NCBI RefSeq assembly: GCF_000485595.1
Contig: NW_014577091.1
Span: forward strand, 114,835 to 147,501
From: Priapulus caudatus
Taxonomy: Eukaryota > Priapulida > Priapulimorpha > Priapulimorphida > Priapulidae
Reading direction: 5' to 3'
Length of the DNA stretch: 32,667 nucleotides
Below are positions 25,301-32,667 of this stretch, piece by piece (the first letter of the stretch is position 1; each line of letters opens with the position of its first letter). Below the pieces are notes generated by a model, which saw only the letters and a list, made by a program, of their open reading frames with translations, ran no database searches and had not been told where the DNA came from. The position numbers and the translations under genes were made by a program.

Positions 25301-28300
25301 ATACTGCTGACGTGCCGAAAACATACTAAGACCATACTTTTAAGGATCATTTCTAAAGTATGTGTTGCGAAAGGTTCACACAAAAGTGACCAATTAGCTA
25401 AACCATGATGAGGAGACAAAGCATTCGCCTCTTAGCGTGAAGCCGGTATAAGGTGTCTCAGCCCCGAGACTTGCCTTTTACCTTTGATGACCGTTCCTCC
25501 TCTCCCTTTTTGGGAGAGTTGGAGGAGGTGAATGCAGTCTGAGTGGTTTAGCTTTTTAAACAAACAAAAAATAGGTGGAACATTTCCACCAATGTTATAA
25601 GTTATACCTGGTAATTACCAAGGTGTTAATGAAATAGTACAATTCCAGTTTCTTGCAAGTGAGTGGAAATTTTATTATCATGTTTTAAACAAAGCAGGTG
25701 CACTCTTTTTTATAAAGTTTAAAAACATTAAATTAGAAAAGTGTATGACACTCAGTCCATATTTACTGGGTAAACAATAACTTCTGTAACACGGACCTTA
25801 CTTTAACTTTTGAAATACCCAGAAGCAGTTCTGTAATAAGGTGTAACAGCTAATTATACCTCGGCATCCAGTGTTGCTGATGACACAATGACTCTAAGAT
25901 CTGCTCTCCTTTTTAGAATTTTCTTAAGTAAGCCGACTATGATGTCTGTATGAATGCTCCTCTCATGAGCTTCATCTACCATCACAACACTGCAAGAACA
26001 TGAAAAACTCATAACAACATTCTTATACGATAACTGTAGATTGGGGCCTGTAGAGCAATAATTCTGCTTTTGATTAAATGCACCATCTTCAGATACAAGT
26101 AAAAATACAGAAAATTCATTGTATGCAATATGTGATTACAAAAGATATGTCCCTCAACATATGGTCATTTGGATCAATTTGAGCATCACTCATTTTGATC
26201 AATCAACATAAAAGATACTCAAATTTATTGAATATAATTGGACTGATAATATTGAAAGAAGTATATAATATAGAATTCTATGTTATGCACTCCTTATATT
26301 ACCTATAACATAGAGTTAATATGATATTATCAGGATGTTATAGATAGGTAGCACCGAGAGCGTACAACGGTGAACTGCTGAAACCATGTTGCAGTATTAG
26401 TCGAATTAAGAAACTTTGCCCGTTTTATTTTGACGATTCTTTGCGGTTTTTTGTGTGGGGTACGATGTCTCTACGCTGAGATAATGAGCAGTGAAAATCG
26501 ACTCGAGATCACTGTTTACTGCGACCCTCTCTCGCTTTGTGGCCAGTGTGTTGCTTCAGTCGCCGCTGTGTAGCGCCATGTAGCGCTGACTCACGTCAGT
26601 ACTACAGAGTTTACTATACATCCAGCGTGAGGTGGGCACAGGTGGGGTCATCACTATGGCAATCATAACAGACGTCATTCATTCCATTTGTCAATCATTG
26701 ACGGAAACACCGAGGTTTCCCGAAGTTATCTCAAAGCGAGAGACAGTCGCAGTAAACAGTGATCTCGAGTCGGTTTTAGGCAATTTTCACCGCTCATTAT
26801 CTGAGCGTAGGGGCATCGTAGGACATGCGGTTTGTTTATATTAACAAGGTAGGACAGCTGATCAATAATACTGAGTTCGACTTTTATTAATTCGACTAAT
26901 ACTGCAACATGGTTTCAGCATTTCACAGTTGTACGCTCTCCTTCTTAATACGCTCTTGGTAGCAGTCATTTATATTTGCACTTTAAAGGAATACTAGGCC
27001 CATTGATTATGCAATGTTGACGAATGCTAGAGTAACTGGCACTTGTGTAGTTAATAAGTGCATAACCTTATAGCCAAATGCGTATTAGTTTGTCCAATAT
27101 CACTGCTGGTTACATAAATTTACAGCAAGACTTGAAATCGGTTGTTGATATTCATTTATGTGCCGTAAATGTCATCCAGGAGTCAAGCGATGACGTAAAC
27201 ATTTGTGGCGGCCCGTATGTTTTGGACGCCAGATGAAATGGAGGTGTCAGCGGTGTAGCCACGGCCACGGACTAAACATGGAAATGGAGTAAAACACACG
27301 TACTAATCATGCACGCACGTAGACAGCCCTGACAAAAAGTTTCTTATCACGAGCGTCCGTGTTTACAAAATCACTGATGATAGCATGCGTGCGAAAATGT
27401 CCGGTGCACTATAAATCTGTATCACACCGCGCTTCCCGGCAGCAGTTTGAAACTGTAAACAATTGATTTCTTGGACTGCGGATTTCATTAGACATTTCTT
27501 AGCAACCAGCAGTGATATTGGACAAACTAATACGCGTTGGATGTAAGGTTATGTACTTATTAACTACACAAGGTGCCAGTTACTCTATCATTCGTCAACA
27601 TTGCATAATCAATGGGCCTAGTATGCCTTTAAAGCAAGAAGAGAATACAATTTCGTAGTATTCCTACAGTATAAAATATTTCTAAAAGATCTAGGGAAAA
27701 TGATATGTAAATTTGATATATAAGATAGCAGCAGGATTCATCAAGTACTCACAAAAATGTTTCAAAACCATACCTGTATTTAAGTAAAAGTGGGTCTCTC
27801 ATCAGCTCTCTGATTAGGCATTCCATCAGTAAGGAACTGCAACCAATGTAAAAAGGATATGAGAAAAGATTAATTCACAAATTTATTATAGAATAGACCA
27901 CTGAATGCCAGCTCTACATTACACAGCGAACATAGGCAGCAGTTGAGTTGAGCTTTTGTAAGCACAATTTCCAAATAAAGGAGAAGCTGTATACATTTCA
28001 GGCCAATGAATATCATACTTTAATTTTATACCTTCAAACAACCAACTTCATCATGAATAGAGCTAAATAATGTTGCTGGCATGATATCACAACACTAAGA
28101 AAATGTTACCTTGATCTTGGTCAGTGTGGGATCTGTTGCATTGTTAAACCTGACACAGTAGCCCACATCACAGCCTAGTACAGACCCTTTCTCTTCAGCT
28201 ACTCTGGTTGCAACCTAACATAATAACATAATTAATCAGCTTGAGATGGGCAGTTACATGACAAAAAAACAAAACAATTCTATGCCAATTGTTTTGATAA

Positions 28301-30824
28301 GCTAGAGAAGACTACAAAACAAGCTGGAATATGGGGGTTAATATGTATTGTAAAAAAATGAGGACAGTTTCCCAATTTGTAATGACTATCATATTGCCTA
28401 TATCTTATTTTTAATAACACCTTTTCAATAATTTACAATGTATCACGCTTATCATAAAAATAAAGGCAAACTCACTGTTATTGCTGCTACCCTCCGAGCA
28501 GGGTTACTCCAATGACACCATCGGCACCCAGCCTGCCTCCATTAGATACTGTATGAGGTGTAAACATCACATATACACTGATCAAAATAACAGTATGCGG
28601 TAATCACAATATTTACATATCGTTTGAAGAGTAATTAACTTTCGTTTATCAGATTTTTGATATTTTCTTTTTATTGAAATTATTTATTATTATATATACA
28701 TGTATATTATATATATTATACATATATTATATAAAATGTACATTAATTGAGATGTATAGTAGTGATGTCCTGATGATCGATTATAATCGAAAGTCAGTTG
28801 TTTGCAGCAACCGACAAAGCGCTTGATTATGAAAATAAATAATCGATGATTTTTTTTTTTTTTTAAATGTGCAAACAATATGAAATGACTCTTCATTTTA
28901 TTTTGGTGTTTTTGGTTACTTTACAGCTTAAATCTAACCTACACCAAACATAAGCAAGTATAATACTGTTACATAGCTTTTAAATATTGTATTACAGGGC
29001 ATGAAATTGCCAAAATGTGAACAGGCCCACCCAAAATTTTAAACAGGCGCCTTACAAGTTTGAAAAGACCCTTAATTTTTGTTCAATTTATTACATTACC
29101 TAAGTATTAGGTTTGTGTTTATTAGGCATACTCATTAATATTTCAGTATTCTCATTGCTACAGGGTGCGAAATTAACGGGAGTCCGAAGTCAAATACTTC
29201 CTGATTTACTGTCGGACTCCCTGATTTGACATATGCAGGAGTCCGTGTAACTCCCTGAAAATTCTGCCACACTAACTAGTTCGTTCCGGAGCACAGCCTC
29301 ACGGAATTACTGTATTTTTTCAGCTAATGTCCAGAGAAAATTTGGCAGACGTGCAACCGCATGAATCTTAAAAATAAGCACATGCGTTATTGTTAATATC
29401 TTTCATTTTGAACCTCAGACTGCAGACTCCCTCATTTTGCTGCGCAGACTCCTCTTTTGAGGGTAGGGAGTCCGTTGGACTACCGTGTTCAAAAGTTAAT
29501 TTCTACTCCTGTTGCTATCAGAAGAGTTCTACTTGTTAGACAGGAATTGCTGGAACATGATCAGATTTACTTCTTAGTAGTGACTAAGTAAAAACTAGCC
29601 AGGAAATTGGTAAATATTGTTTATATAAAGCCAAGATAGGCAAAATTTTGAATAGGCGACTAATTATATGGGGGGTTGAACCGGCGGTTTAGGGGGTTGA
29701 AACCGCGGCTGCATGCAAAATAGCGCTAATTTCGTGCACGTTTTATAAACAAGTGCCGCCAGAGCGACAGCGCTCAACTGTCGTGTACTGTAGCCAGGTA
29801 TTCTTCTGATAAACTCACTGCAACCGAATCAAGTGCACCTCCTGCCACCTGCGCGTTCGCGCTCAGAGCATATATCTAGGATACTACTAATACAGATCTA
29901 AAATCTATGATAGGCTTTGCTATACCTACGGCAGTACAGTAATAAAGATACAGCTGTGAACTTTAATCAGGGGGAGGGGGAGGGTGGGGCTAGGGGCGGG
30001 TGGAGGGGGCTCTAATAGCAAAATCAGTTCAGTCCTTTGTTAACAGTCAACAAATCCATGTTTAACCCTCCTCTTGAGGGTCAAAAGGTTATCCGACACT
30101 TACTCTTCGCATGTCAGCGAAAAGTACATTTCATGGTCCTTTCAATAAAGCCATAAAAATGGTAGGTCACGCGCTGAAACAAAAAAGTTTTTCAATCGCT
30201 CGCGTCAGACCATGTCCTCAGAAATGTCTAAAATCTGCCCTGTGGCCCCATTGACCTCCAATTTCGGCACAGTGATGGCTTTTCCTACCATGATGCTATA
30301 CACCGACTATCACGAGCCTAGGTCGAGCCATTTAGATTTGTGCCGGAATTCTGCATTTACTGCCCTATACCTTAAGTTAAGGAGGGAATGTTCCCCTTCT
30401 TTTACACCTCTTGACCTTTGACCCCCCAGCTTCGACATCCAACTTGTTTTCGAATTACCCCGACGTTCCGAATATCGGACCGTACGTCGAGCGGTTAAGA
30501 TTTGTGCCCAACTGTTGATGACGGACGGACGCTGGCACGGACAATCATGCGTTTCTACAATACTAGGTTGGGGCAACCGATGATCGATGATGAAATTCCA
30601 ACTGATTCCCATCACTAGTGTCGAACACATAGACTATGAACATTTAGTATGTAAGGTAGTAGTTTACTTAATACTAAATGTAGTATATACTATGTTACCC
30701 TAACAAAGAATAATTTCAAAAGCACGCTACTGCTCGGTACTTGTGTGCTTTTCCCACATCCTGTCTCCCGCAACGAGGACAAGCACTTGATACTTCTCTA
30801 GAAGGTAGAGAATGTGCCCCGATT
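19228..30824 (-). CDS. DHX35: DHX35 gene (DEAH-box RNA helicase), P-loop to stop
   Basis: Minus-strand exons: 30824-30731, 28548-28476, 28214-28110, 27836-27774, 25989-25860, 24646-24534, 24166-24038, 23730-23552, 23262-23110, 22701-22577, 21752-21602, 21347-21253, 21051-20974, 20534-20405, 19995-19842, 19393-19228. Helicase motifs appear in order: P-loop GETGCGKST (out of frame by one base), [38 protein letters not shown], then HA2 and OB-fold regions. From 28214 to the stop about 589 residues are encoded, as expected for a ~700-residue DHX35. DHX35 is a spliceosome-associated ATPase of the DHX15/DHX8 group. Three of the four 5'-most exons carry apparent indels; the rest is intact. The N-terminal exon (about 50-60 residues) was not found. 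Most likely a functional gene with local sequence errors. Confidence 0.94.
19670..19741 (+). mobile_element. Non-LTR-like 3' tail with (AAG)n
   Basis: CTTGTGTCCCATCGGGGGAC followed by AAGAGGATAAGAAGAAG, the form of a truncated LINE/SINE 3' end, in the last DHX35 intron. Class uncertain. Confidence 0.4.
19842..19995 (-). CDS. DHX35: DHX35 exon [11 protein letters not shown]
   Basis: [40 protein letters not shown], the OB-fold core. Acceptor CTCGCAG, donor GTACGA. Confidence 0.95.
20405..20534 (-). CDS. DHX35: DHX35 exon NYLNYKGL
   Basis: [20 protein letters not shown], then [14 protein letters not shown], as in the DEAH OB-fold (C-x-x-x-FLN-YKGL). Acceptor TGTGTAG, donor GTATTG. Confidence 0.93.
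20974..21051 (-). CDS. DHX35: DHX35 exon [12 protein letters not shown]
   Basis: 26 codons: [20 protein letters not shown], start of the OB-fold module. Acceptor CATCAG, donor GTATGG, phase 0. Confidence 0.94.
21253..21347 (-). CDS. DHX35: DHX35 exon [10 protein letters not shown]
   Basis: [31 protein letters not shown]. Acceptor CTTGCAG, donor GTGAGT, phase 0. Confidence 0.94.
21602..21752 (-). CDS. DHX35: DHX35 HA2 exon
   Basis: [40 protein letters not shown], the HA2 ratchet region. Acceptor TTTACAG, donor GTGAGT. Confidence 0.97.
22145..22293 (+). mobile_element. Non-LTR-like 3' tail with (AAATGAAATA)n
   Basis: ATACCCGCCCGGGAGGACGG, ATCATGGCCACCTTGGTCGA, ending in repeated GAAATAAAT units, in a DHX35 intron. 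It looks like the 3' end of a non-LTR element with a tandem tail. No coding part. Confidence 0.5.
22577..22701 (-). CDS. DHX35: DHX35 winged-helix exon
   Basis: [36 protein letters not shown]. Start of the winged-helix/HA2 region. GC-rich exon with acceptor GTTTAG and donor GTACGT. Confidence 0.95.
23110..23262 (-). CDS. DHX35: DHX35 motif VI exon
   Basis: [36 protein letters not shown], with the arginine finger in QRxGRAGR. Acceptor TTTCAG, donor GTGTGT. Confidence 0.97.
23552..23730 (-). CDS. DHX35: DHX35 motif V exon
   Basis: [47 protein letters not shown]. Motif [10 protein letters not shown], in the second RecA domain. Acceptor CCTATAG, donor GTGTGT. Confidence 0.96.
24038..24166 (-). 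CDS. DHX35: DHX35 motif IV exon
   Basis: [40 protein letters not shown]. Contains LAFLTGQEE. Acceptor TTATAG, donor GTAAGA. Confidence 0.96.
24391..24437. repeat. Perfect 19-bp hairpin, DHX35 intron
   Basis: CAGGAGTTAATGAGACAAA (24391-24409), a 9-nt loop, then its exact reverse complement (24419-24437), with ATATAT on both outer sides. Confidence 0.9.
24534..24646 (-). CDS. DHX35: DHX35 exon RDFFNQ...GRAFPVD
   Basis: [20 protein letters not shown], then [15 protein letters not shown], linking the two RecA domains. Acceptor TATGTAG, donor GTGATT, phase 2. Confidence 0.95.
24741..24796. repeat. 25-bp hairpin, DHX35 intron
   Basis: The left arm begins TATATATCAGGAGTAGATAA and runs to 24765. 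The loop is 6 nt, and the right arm 24772-24796 pairs at 24 of 25 positions. The outer part ATATATCAGGAGT is shared with the hairpin at 24391. Confidence 0.9.
24804..25060 (+). repeat. 39-bp direct repeat pair
   Basis: ATTTGCTGGT(G/A)ATATTT(G/C)CCAACAGGTGGTAGCACCATT occurs at 24804-24842 and 25022-25060 with two differences, 218 bp apart in one intron. Confidence 0.85.
25470..25540. repeat. Short CCTCCTCTCCC hairpin
   Basis: CCTCCTCTCCC, five T, then GGGAGAG-TT-GGAGGAGG, in a GC-richer patch (25405-25560) of a DHX35 intron. Unknown origin. Confidence 0.5.
25860..25989 (-). CDS. DHX35: DHX35 DEAH-box exon
   Basis: [38 protein letters not shown]: motif II (DEAH) and motif III (SAT). Acceptor CTTGCAG, donor GTATAA. 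Confidence 0.97.
26349..26964. mobile_element. Second long foldback element, DHX35 intron
   Basis: The outer 54-bp arms (26356-26409 and 26887-26940) pair at 52 positions, including TGCTGAAACCATGTTGCAGT. Inner arms also pair: GATAATGAGCAGTGAAAATC and CAGTAAACAGTGATCTCGAG near 26480-26530, against their complements near 26745-26800. The centre is unique. The right end has a short extra GCTCTCCTTCTTAATACGCTC, perhaps a local duplication. No transposase, and no clear target duplication. Confidence 0.82.
26987..27628. mobile_element. TTAA-flanked foldback element, copy B, DHX35 intron
   Basis: A 642-bp copy of the element at 10994-11630, inserted in the opposite orientation and flanked by TTAA (26983-26986 and 27629-27632). 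The terminal arms (AATGCTAGAGTAACTGGCAC, TTTGTCCAATATCACTGCTG) and the unique centre (GTAAATGTCATCCAGGAGTC) all match copy A in reverse. Confidence 0.9.
27774..27836 (-). CDS. DHX35: DHX35 exon FLTDGM (one-base insertion)
   Basis: It starts FLTDGM in frame with the exon before it, and ends [14 protein letters not shown] in frame with the exon after it. The two frames differ by one base, and the exon is 63 nt where 62 fit. The extra base is in the GG pair at 27817-27818 (CC on the coding strand). Confidence 0.88.
28110..28214 (-). CDS. DHX35: DHX35 exon [10 protein letters not shown]
   Basis: 35 codons: [32 protein letters not shown]. Acceptor ATGTTAG, donor GTAACA, phase 0, intact. Confidence 0.95.
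28476..28548 (-). CDS. DHX35: DHX35 exon with motif Ia (apparent frameshifts)
   Basis: Encodes YLMEAGW, then in a second frame DGVIGVT, then in a third frame RRVAAIT. These are the successive parts of YLxEAGW..GRVVGVTQPRRVAAVT. The exon is 73 nt where about 78 are expected, so at least two small deletions are needed. Acceptor ATACAG and donor GTGAGT are fine. Confidence 0.8.
28670..28736. repeat. AT-rich TATATA tract
   Basis: TATATATACATGTATATTAT and similar, in a DHX35 intron. Confidence 0.8.
29161..29511. mobile_element. hAT-like MITE with 6-bp target duplication
   Basis: 351 bp in a DHX35 intron. Left end CAGGGTGCGAAATTAAC, right end (reversed) CAGGAGTAGAAATTAAC. Flanked by TTGCTA at 29155-29160 and 29512-29517. 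The interior repeats GGACTCC/GGAGTCC words many times. No coding capacity. Confidence 0.7.
29747..29792 (+). repeat. Short block shared with 3613-3656
   Basis: AACAAGTGCCGCCAGAGCGA and CAGCGCTCA as at 3613-3656, upstream of repeat copy 2. Confidence 0.6.
30040..30565 (+). repeat. Dispersed repeat, copy 2 (plus orientation), DHX35 intron
   Basis: Full-length homologue of 4205-4768 with small indels. It starts near AATCCATGTTTAACCCTCCT and ends near GGACAATCATGCGTTTCTAC. It carries TGACCTTTGACC (30412-30423), a shorter DR1 motif than in the other copies. Confidence 0.85.
30731..30824 (-). CDS. DHX35: DHX35 exon with P-loop (apparent frameshift)
   Basis: [15 protein letters not shown] is followed, after one extra base near 30770, by [12 protein letters not shown], the Walker A motif. 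The reading frame as printed breaks between them. The acceptor GTGCTTAG is good. The donor (about 30730) is uncertain, because the expected IPQ end is also disturbed. Confidence 0.8.
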
Positions 30825-31785
30825 CTAAGCACAAAAAATGACACCAACAAACTAATCAGCACTCCAACCTAAACGCTGAATTTTCTATGAGACAAATAAG
30901 TTAATAGTGGTCTTATAAGATAATTTCACTTTCCATGTAGTAATCCAATCTGGTAAAAAATGCACTATAAAATATGTGCCAGCCTTATTTGGGTTTAAGA
31001 GTATAACAGATCAATATACAATCTCCTTGAAATAATAATCTCATTGAACATTAAATAACCAGACTTACAAAACGAGACACTTATGGAGGGGAAAAACCTT
31101 ATGGTTACGGTTAACATATCTTACAGGTATGTGACATTCTATCAATAAGAATATTTACATATATCTATGACCATAGTGACATGGTCATATCTAATATAAA
31201 CTCAATATGTAATAATGGTCACAAGTGTTCTTGGCAGATGAGCTCATGGGCTGACCTTGTCGCAAGTAGGGAAAATTGAACACTGAATTCTAAAGTGTGA
31301 AAATGTGATGCGAGGCTCCGACAGTGTGTGCAATTCTCTTGCTTTTGTAATGTCAGCTCTTGGCAGTGAAAATCATCTCACTCTCAGTAATGTATCCAGG
31401 GTTCTCCCCAGGATGAAATTCAAACAAGGGGTAGGGGAGGGGGAGGGGGAGGGGAGGGGGAGGAGGAAAACTAGGGGGAGGGGGAGGGGGAAACTAGGGG
31501 GGTCCGGGGGCGTGTATTTTTACCGTACGACTAGTTAATGCGTAAAATGCGCACCACACCATAGACGGTATTTGGGGTTCTTGTATATATAAGATAGCCG
31601 AGTCGGTGTACCGTGTTACGTGTACAGGCAAAGATTCTAGAGTGCCGTAGGCACAAGATAGACCACTCTCCAATCATAGCGTAGTAGGTCATGGGTCGCC
31701 ACACCGCCATTTTGGGAAGCAAGTTCACACGAAGTTCCCGGATGTTGCTGTATCTGCTACTGTGAAACTGTTGCTGTGTGCTGTC
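30825..31785. other. Region upstream of the DHX35 P-loop exon
   Basis: The missing DHX35 N-terminal exon(s) should lie here or farther right, but no convincing match was found. CCAAAATGGCGGT on the minus strand (31704-31716) is a YY1-like site. It also holds an ATG (31710) opening MAVWRP, faintly like the FWRP near the DHX35 start. This is too weak to call. Confidence 0.3.
31428..31512 (+). repeat. G-rich low-complexity block
   Basis: Repeated GGGGGA units with two AAACTAGGGGG phrases, preceded by GGGTTCTCCCCAGGATGAAA, a phrase that looks like part of a dispersed repeat. Many G-runs of three or more. Confidence 0.75.
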
Positions 31786-31874
31786 AGCTCAGCTTACTGT
31801 TCTGCTGTAAATTGCTCGAATCGTCAGTGTAAGCCCGACCTGTCTTTCTTCAGGTTCCCCAAGAATACGGAAAG
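31786..31874 (+). CDS. THAP zinc-finger exon (partial)
   Basis: The frame reads SSAYCSAVNCSNRQCKPDLS then FFRFPKNTER, followed by donor GTGAGA at 31875. C-x4-C, then the FxRFP motif, is the N-terminal half of a THAP (C2CH) DNA-binding domain. A break right after RFPK..ER is a plausible exon end. The rest (C, H and AVPTIF) was not found to the right in the window. The start is unclear: no in-frame ATG was found close upstream, so an acceptor at CTGTCAG or CTCAG is possible. It could be a host THAP gene or a P-element-type transposase. Confidence 0.55.
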
Positions 31875-31875
31875 G

Positions 31876-32198
31876 TGAGAAAACATTCTTTTTGTCGAAA
31901 ATCCATCGTGAAAGAGTTGTGCAATCTTTTGTTGATACATGTAGTACCAGTGGCAGTGTTGTTTGTGCACAGGCATACGTACGGTGTACTTCACTACTTG
32001 TGTGTTGCAGATGAGCATTTAAACGGCATTTACAGCAAGTTATCGACAATAAATAGGCGAAATAGAGTAGAGAAACATTAATACTTTGATAGTAGATACA
32101 TTTAGTGTTTAATTACATTATTGTTTGGGAGACGTCAATGAAGTGCCTGTGCACTGTACCACTGACACTGTCTGACACTACACCACTGGCCGAGACTA
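31876..32198. other. No gene recognised
   Basis: AT-rich, presumably intron after the THAP exon. Frames up to 86 codons on both strands resemble nothing known. Confidence 0.4.
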
Positions 32199-32199
32199 T

Positions 32200-32266
32200 A
32201 CAGTATACGCACGGCGGCCGTGTGGATAAGATTCAATATGGCTATACGCACGGCGGCCGTATGGCC
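32200..32266 (+). repeat. Direct repeat TATACGCACGGCGGCCGT
   Basis: TATACGCACGGCGGCCGT occurs twice (about 32202 and 32242), 40 bp apart, each followed by (G/A)TGG. Both are followed farther on by CAATATG. CGGCCG is palindromic. Confidence 0.7.
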
Positions 32267-32282
32267 GACTCAATATGTGCTA

Positions 32283-32667
32283 GGAATGAGGAAGGGGAGA
32301 AGGGAGAACTGGTGGAGAAGGAGGAGGGGAGATGCTGGTGGAGAAGGAGGAAGGGGAGAAGGTGGGGAGAAGGAGGAAGGGAGAAGCTGGTGGAAAGGAG
32401 GAAGGGGAGAAGGAAGAAGTGGTGGAGAAGGAGGAAGGGAGAGCTGTGAGAAGGAGGAGGGGAGAAGGGAGAAGGTGTTGGAGAAGGAGGAGGGGGAGAA
32501 GCTGGTGGAGAAGGAGGAGGGGGAGAAGAGAGGTGGTGGAGAAGGAATGGAGAAGCTGTGGAGAAGGGAGGAAGGAAGGAAGGGAGAAGGCTGTTGGAGA
32601 AGGAGGAGGGGAGAACTGGTAGGAGAAGGAGGAGGGGGAGAAGAGAGGTGGTGGAGAAGAGGAAAAG
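32283..32667 (+). repeat. Purine-rich minisatellite at right edge
   Basis: 385 bp of GGAGAAGGAGGAAGGGGAGA and GGTGGTGGAGAAG variants, almost pure A/G on the plus strand. Frames through it give Glu/Arg/Lys/Gly-rich peptides that are by-products. It continues past the edge. Confidence 0.9.

Larger units (their letters stand above)
28760..30617. mobile_element. Possible composite hAT-type region (TAGTGATG ends)
   Basis: TAGTGATGTCCTGATGATCG at 28760 and, reverse-complemented, TAGTGATGGGAATCAGTTGG ending at 30617. Both are followed by ATCGAT-rich words, like hAT termini. No target duplication is visible, and the interval contains other repeats, so this is tentative. Confidence 0.3.

Noticed and set aside
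25121-25408. 95-codon plus-strand frame
   Set aside because: Antisense within a DHX35 intron, low-complexity composition, and no match.
31531-31728. Minus-strand MAVWRP as the DHX35 start
   Set aside because: Only a few residues resemble the family and the following sequence does not. Noted as a weak candidate only.
32105-32622. Glu/Arg/Lys/Gly-rich frames (up to 114 codons)
   Set aside because: By-products of the purine minisatellite.
1-32667. tRNA, rRNA, CRISPR arrays, operons, viral genes
   Set aside because: I saw no tRNA-like A/B boxes with a cloverleaf, no regularly spaced short repeats with unique spacers, and no viral proteins. The window is intron-rich animal DNA.

Overview
This window is nuclear DNA of an animal: AT-rich, with intron-split genes (GT-AG, mostly 90-230 bp exons) and many dispersed transposon remnants. 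The protein families are animal-wide, and the repeat types (TTAA elements, hAT elements with DUF4371-like transposase, Tigger-like MITEs, long foldback elements, non-LTR tails) fit an invertebrate. I cannot name the species. No bacterial, viral or organellar features are seen.

Layout. (1) Positions 229-11893, minus strand: the first 15 coding exons of a TRAPPC8 (TRAPPIII subunit) gene, about 754 codons from a clear start at 11893. It runs off the left edge. All phases join without a frameshift. (2) Positions about 11894-12375: a divergent promoter region shared with the next gene, with one YY1-like ATGGCG motif on each strand. (3) Positions 12385-17459, plus strand: a complete CHMP1 (ESCRT-III) gene in six exons, including a 20-nt microexon. 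Intron 1 holds a LINE-like tail, a dispersed repeat, an assembly gap and a 693-bp hAT relic. Just before the last exon, a 129-bp tandem duplication copies the splice acceptor. (4) Positions 17460-19227: convergent 3' ends with back-to-back poly(A) signals near 18.78 kb. (5) Positions 19228-30824, minus strand: DHX35, a DEAH-box spliceosomal RNA helicase, in 16 recognised exons from the P-loop to the stop. The three exons at 30.8-30.7, 28.5 and 27.8 kb carry apparent one-base or few-base indels. The 13 other exons are intact. The N-terminal exon(s) were not found. (6) Positions 30825-32667: repeat-rich flank with a THAP zinc-finger exon on the plus strand (about 31786-31874), a G-rich block and a purine-rich minisatellite at the right edge.

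The three genes act in separate housekeeping processes: TRAPPIII/Rab1 membrane traffic and autophagy, ESCRT-III membrane scission, and pre-mRNA splicing. Nothing suggests one joint pathway. The accessory interest lies in the introns: two copies of a 640-bp TTAA-flanked foldback element in TRAPPC8 and DHX35, a second foldback element beside one of them, three copies of a repeat carrying nuclear-receptor DR1 motifs, two hAT-like elements that each have a 6-bp target duplication, and the decoy-acceptor array in CHMP1.
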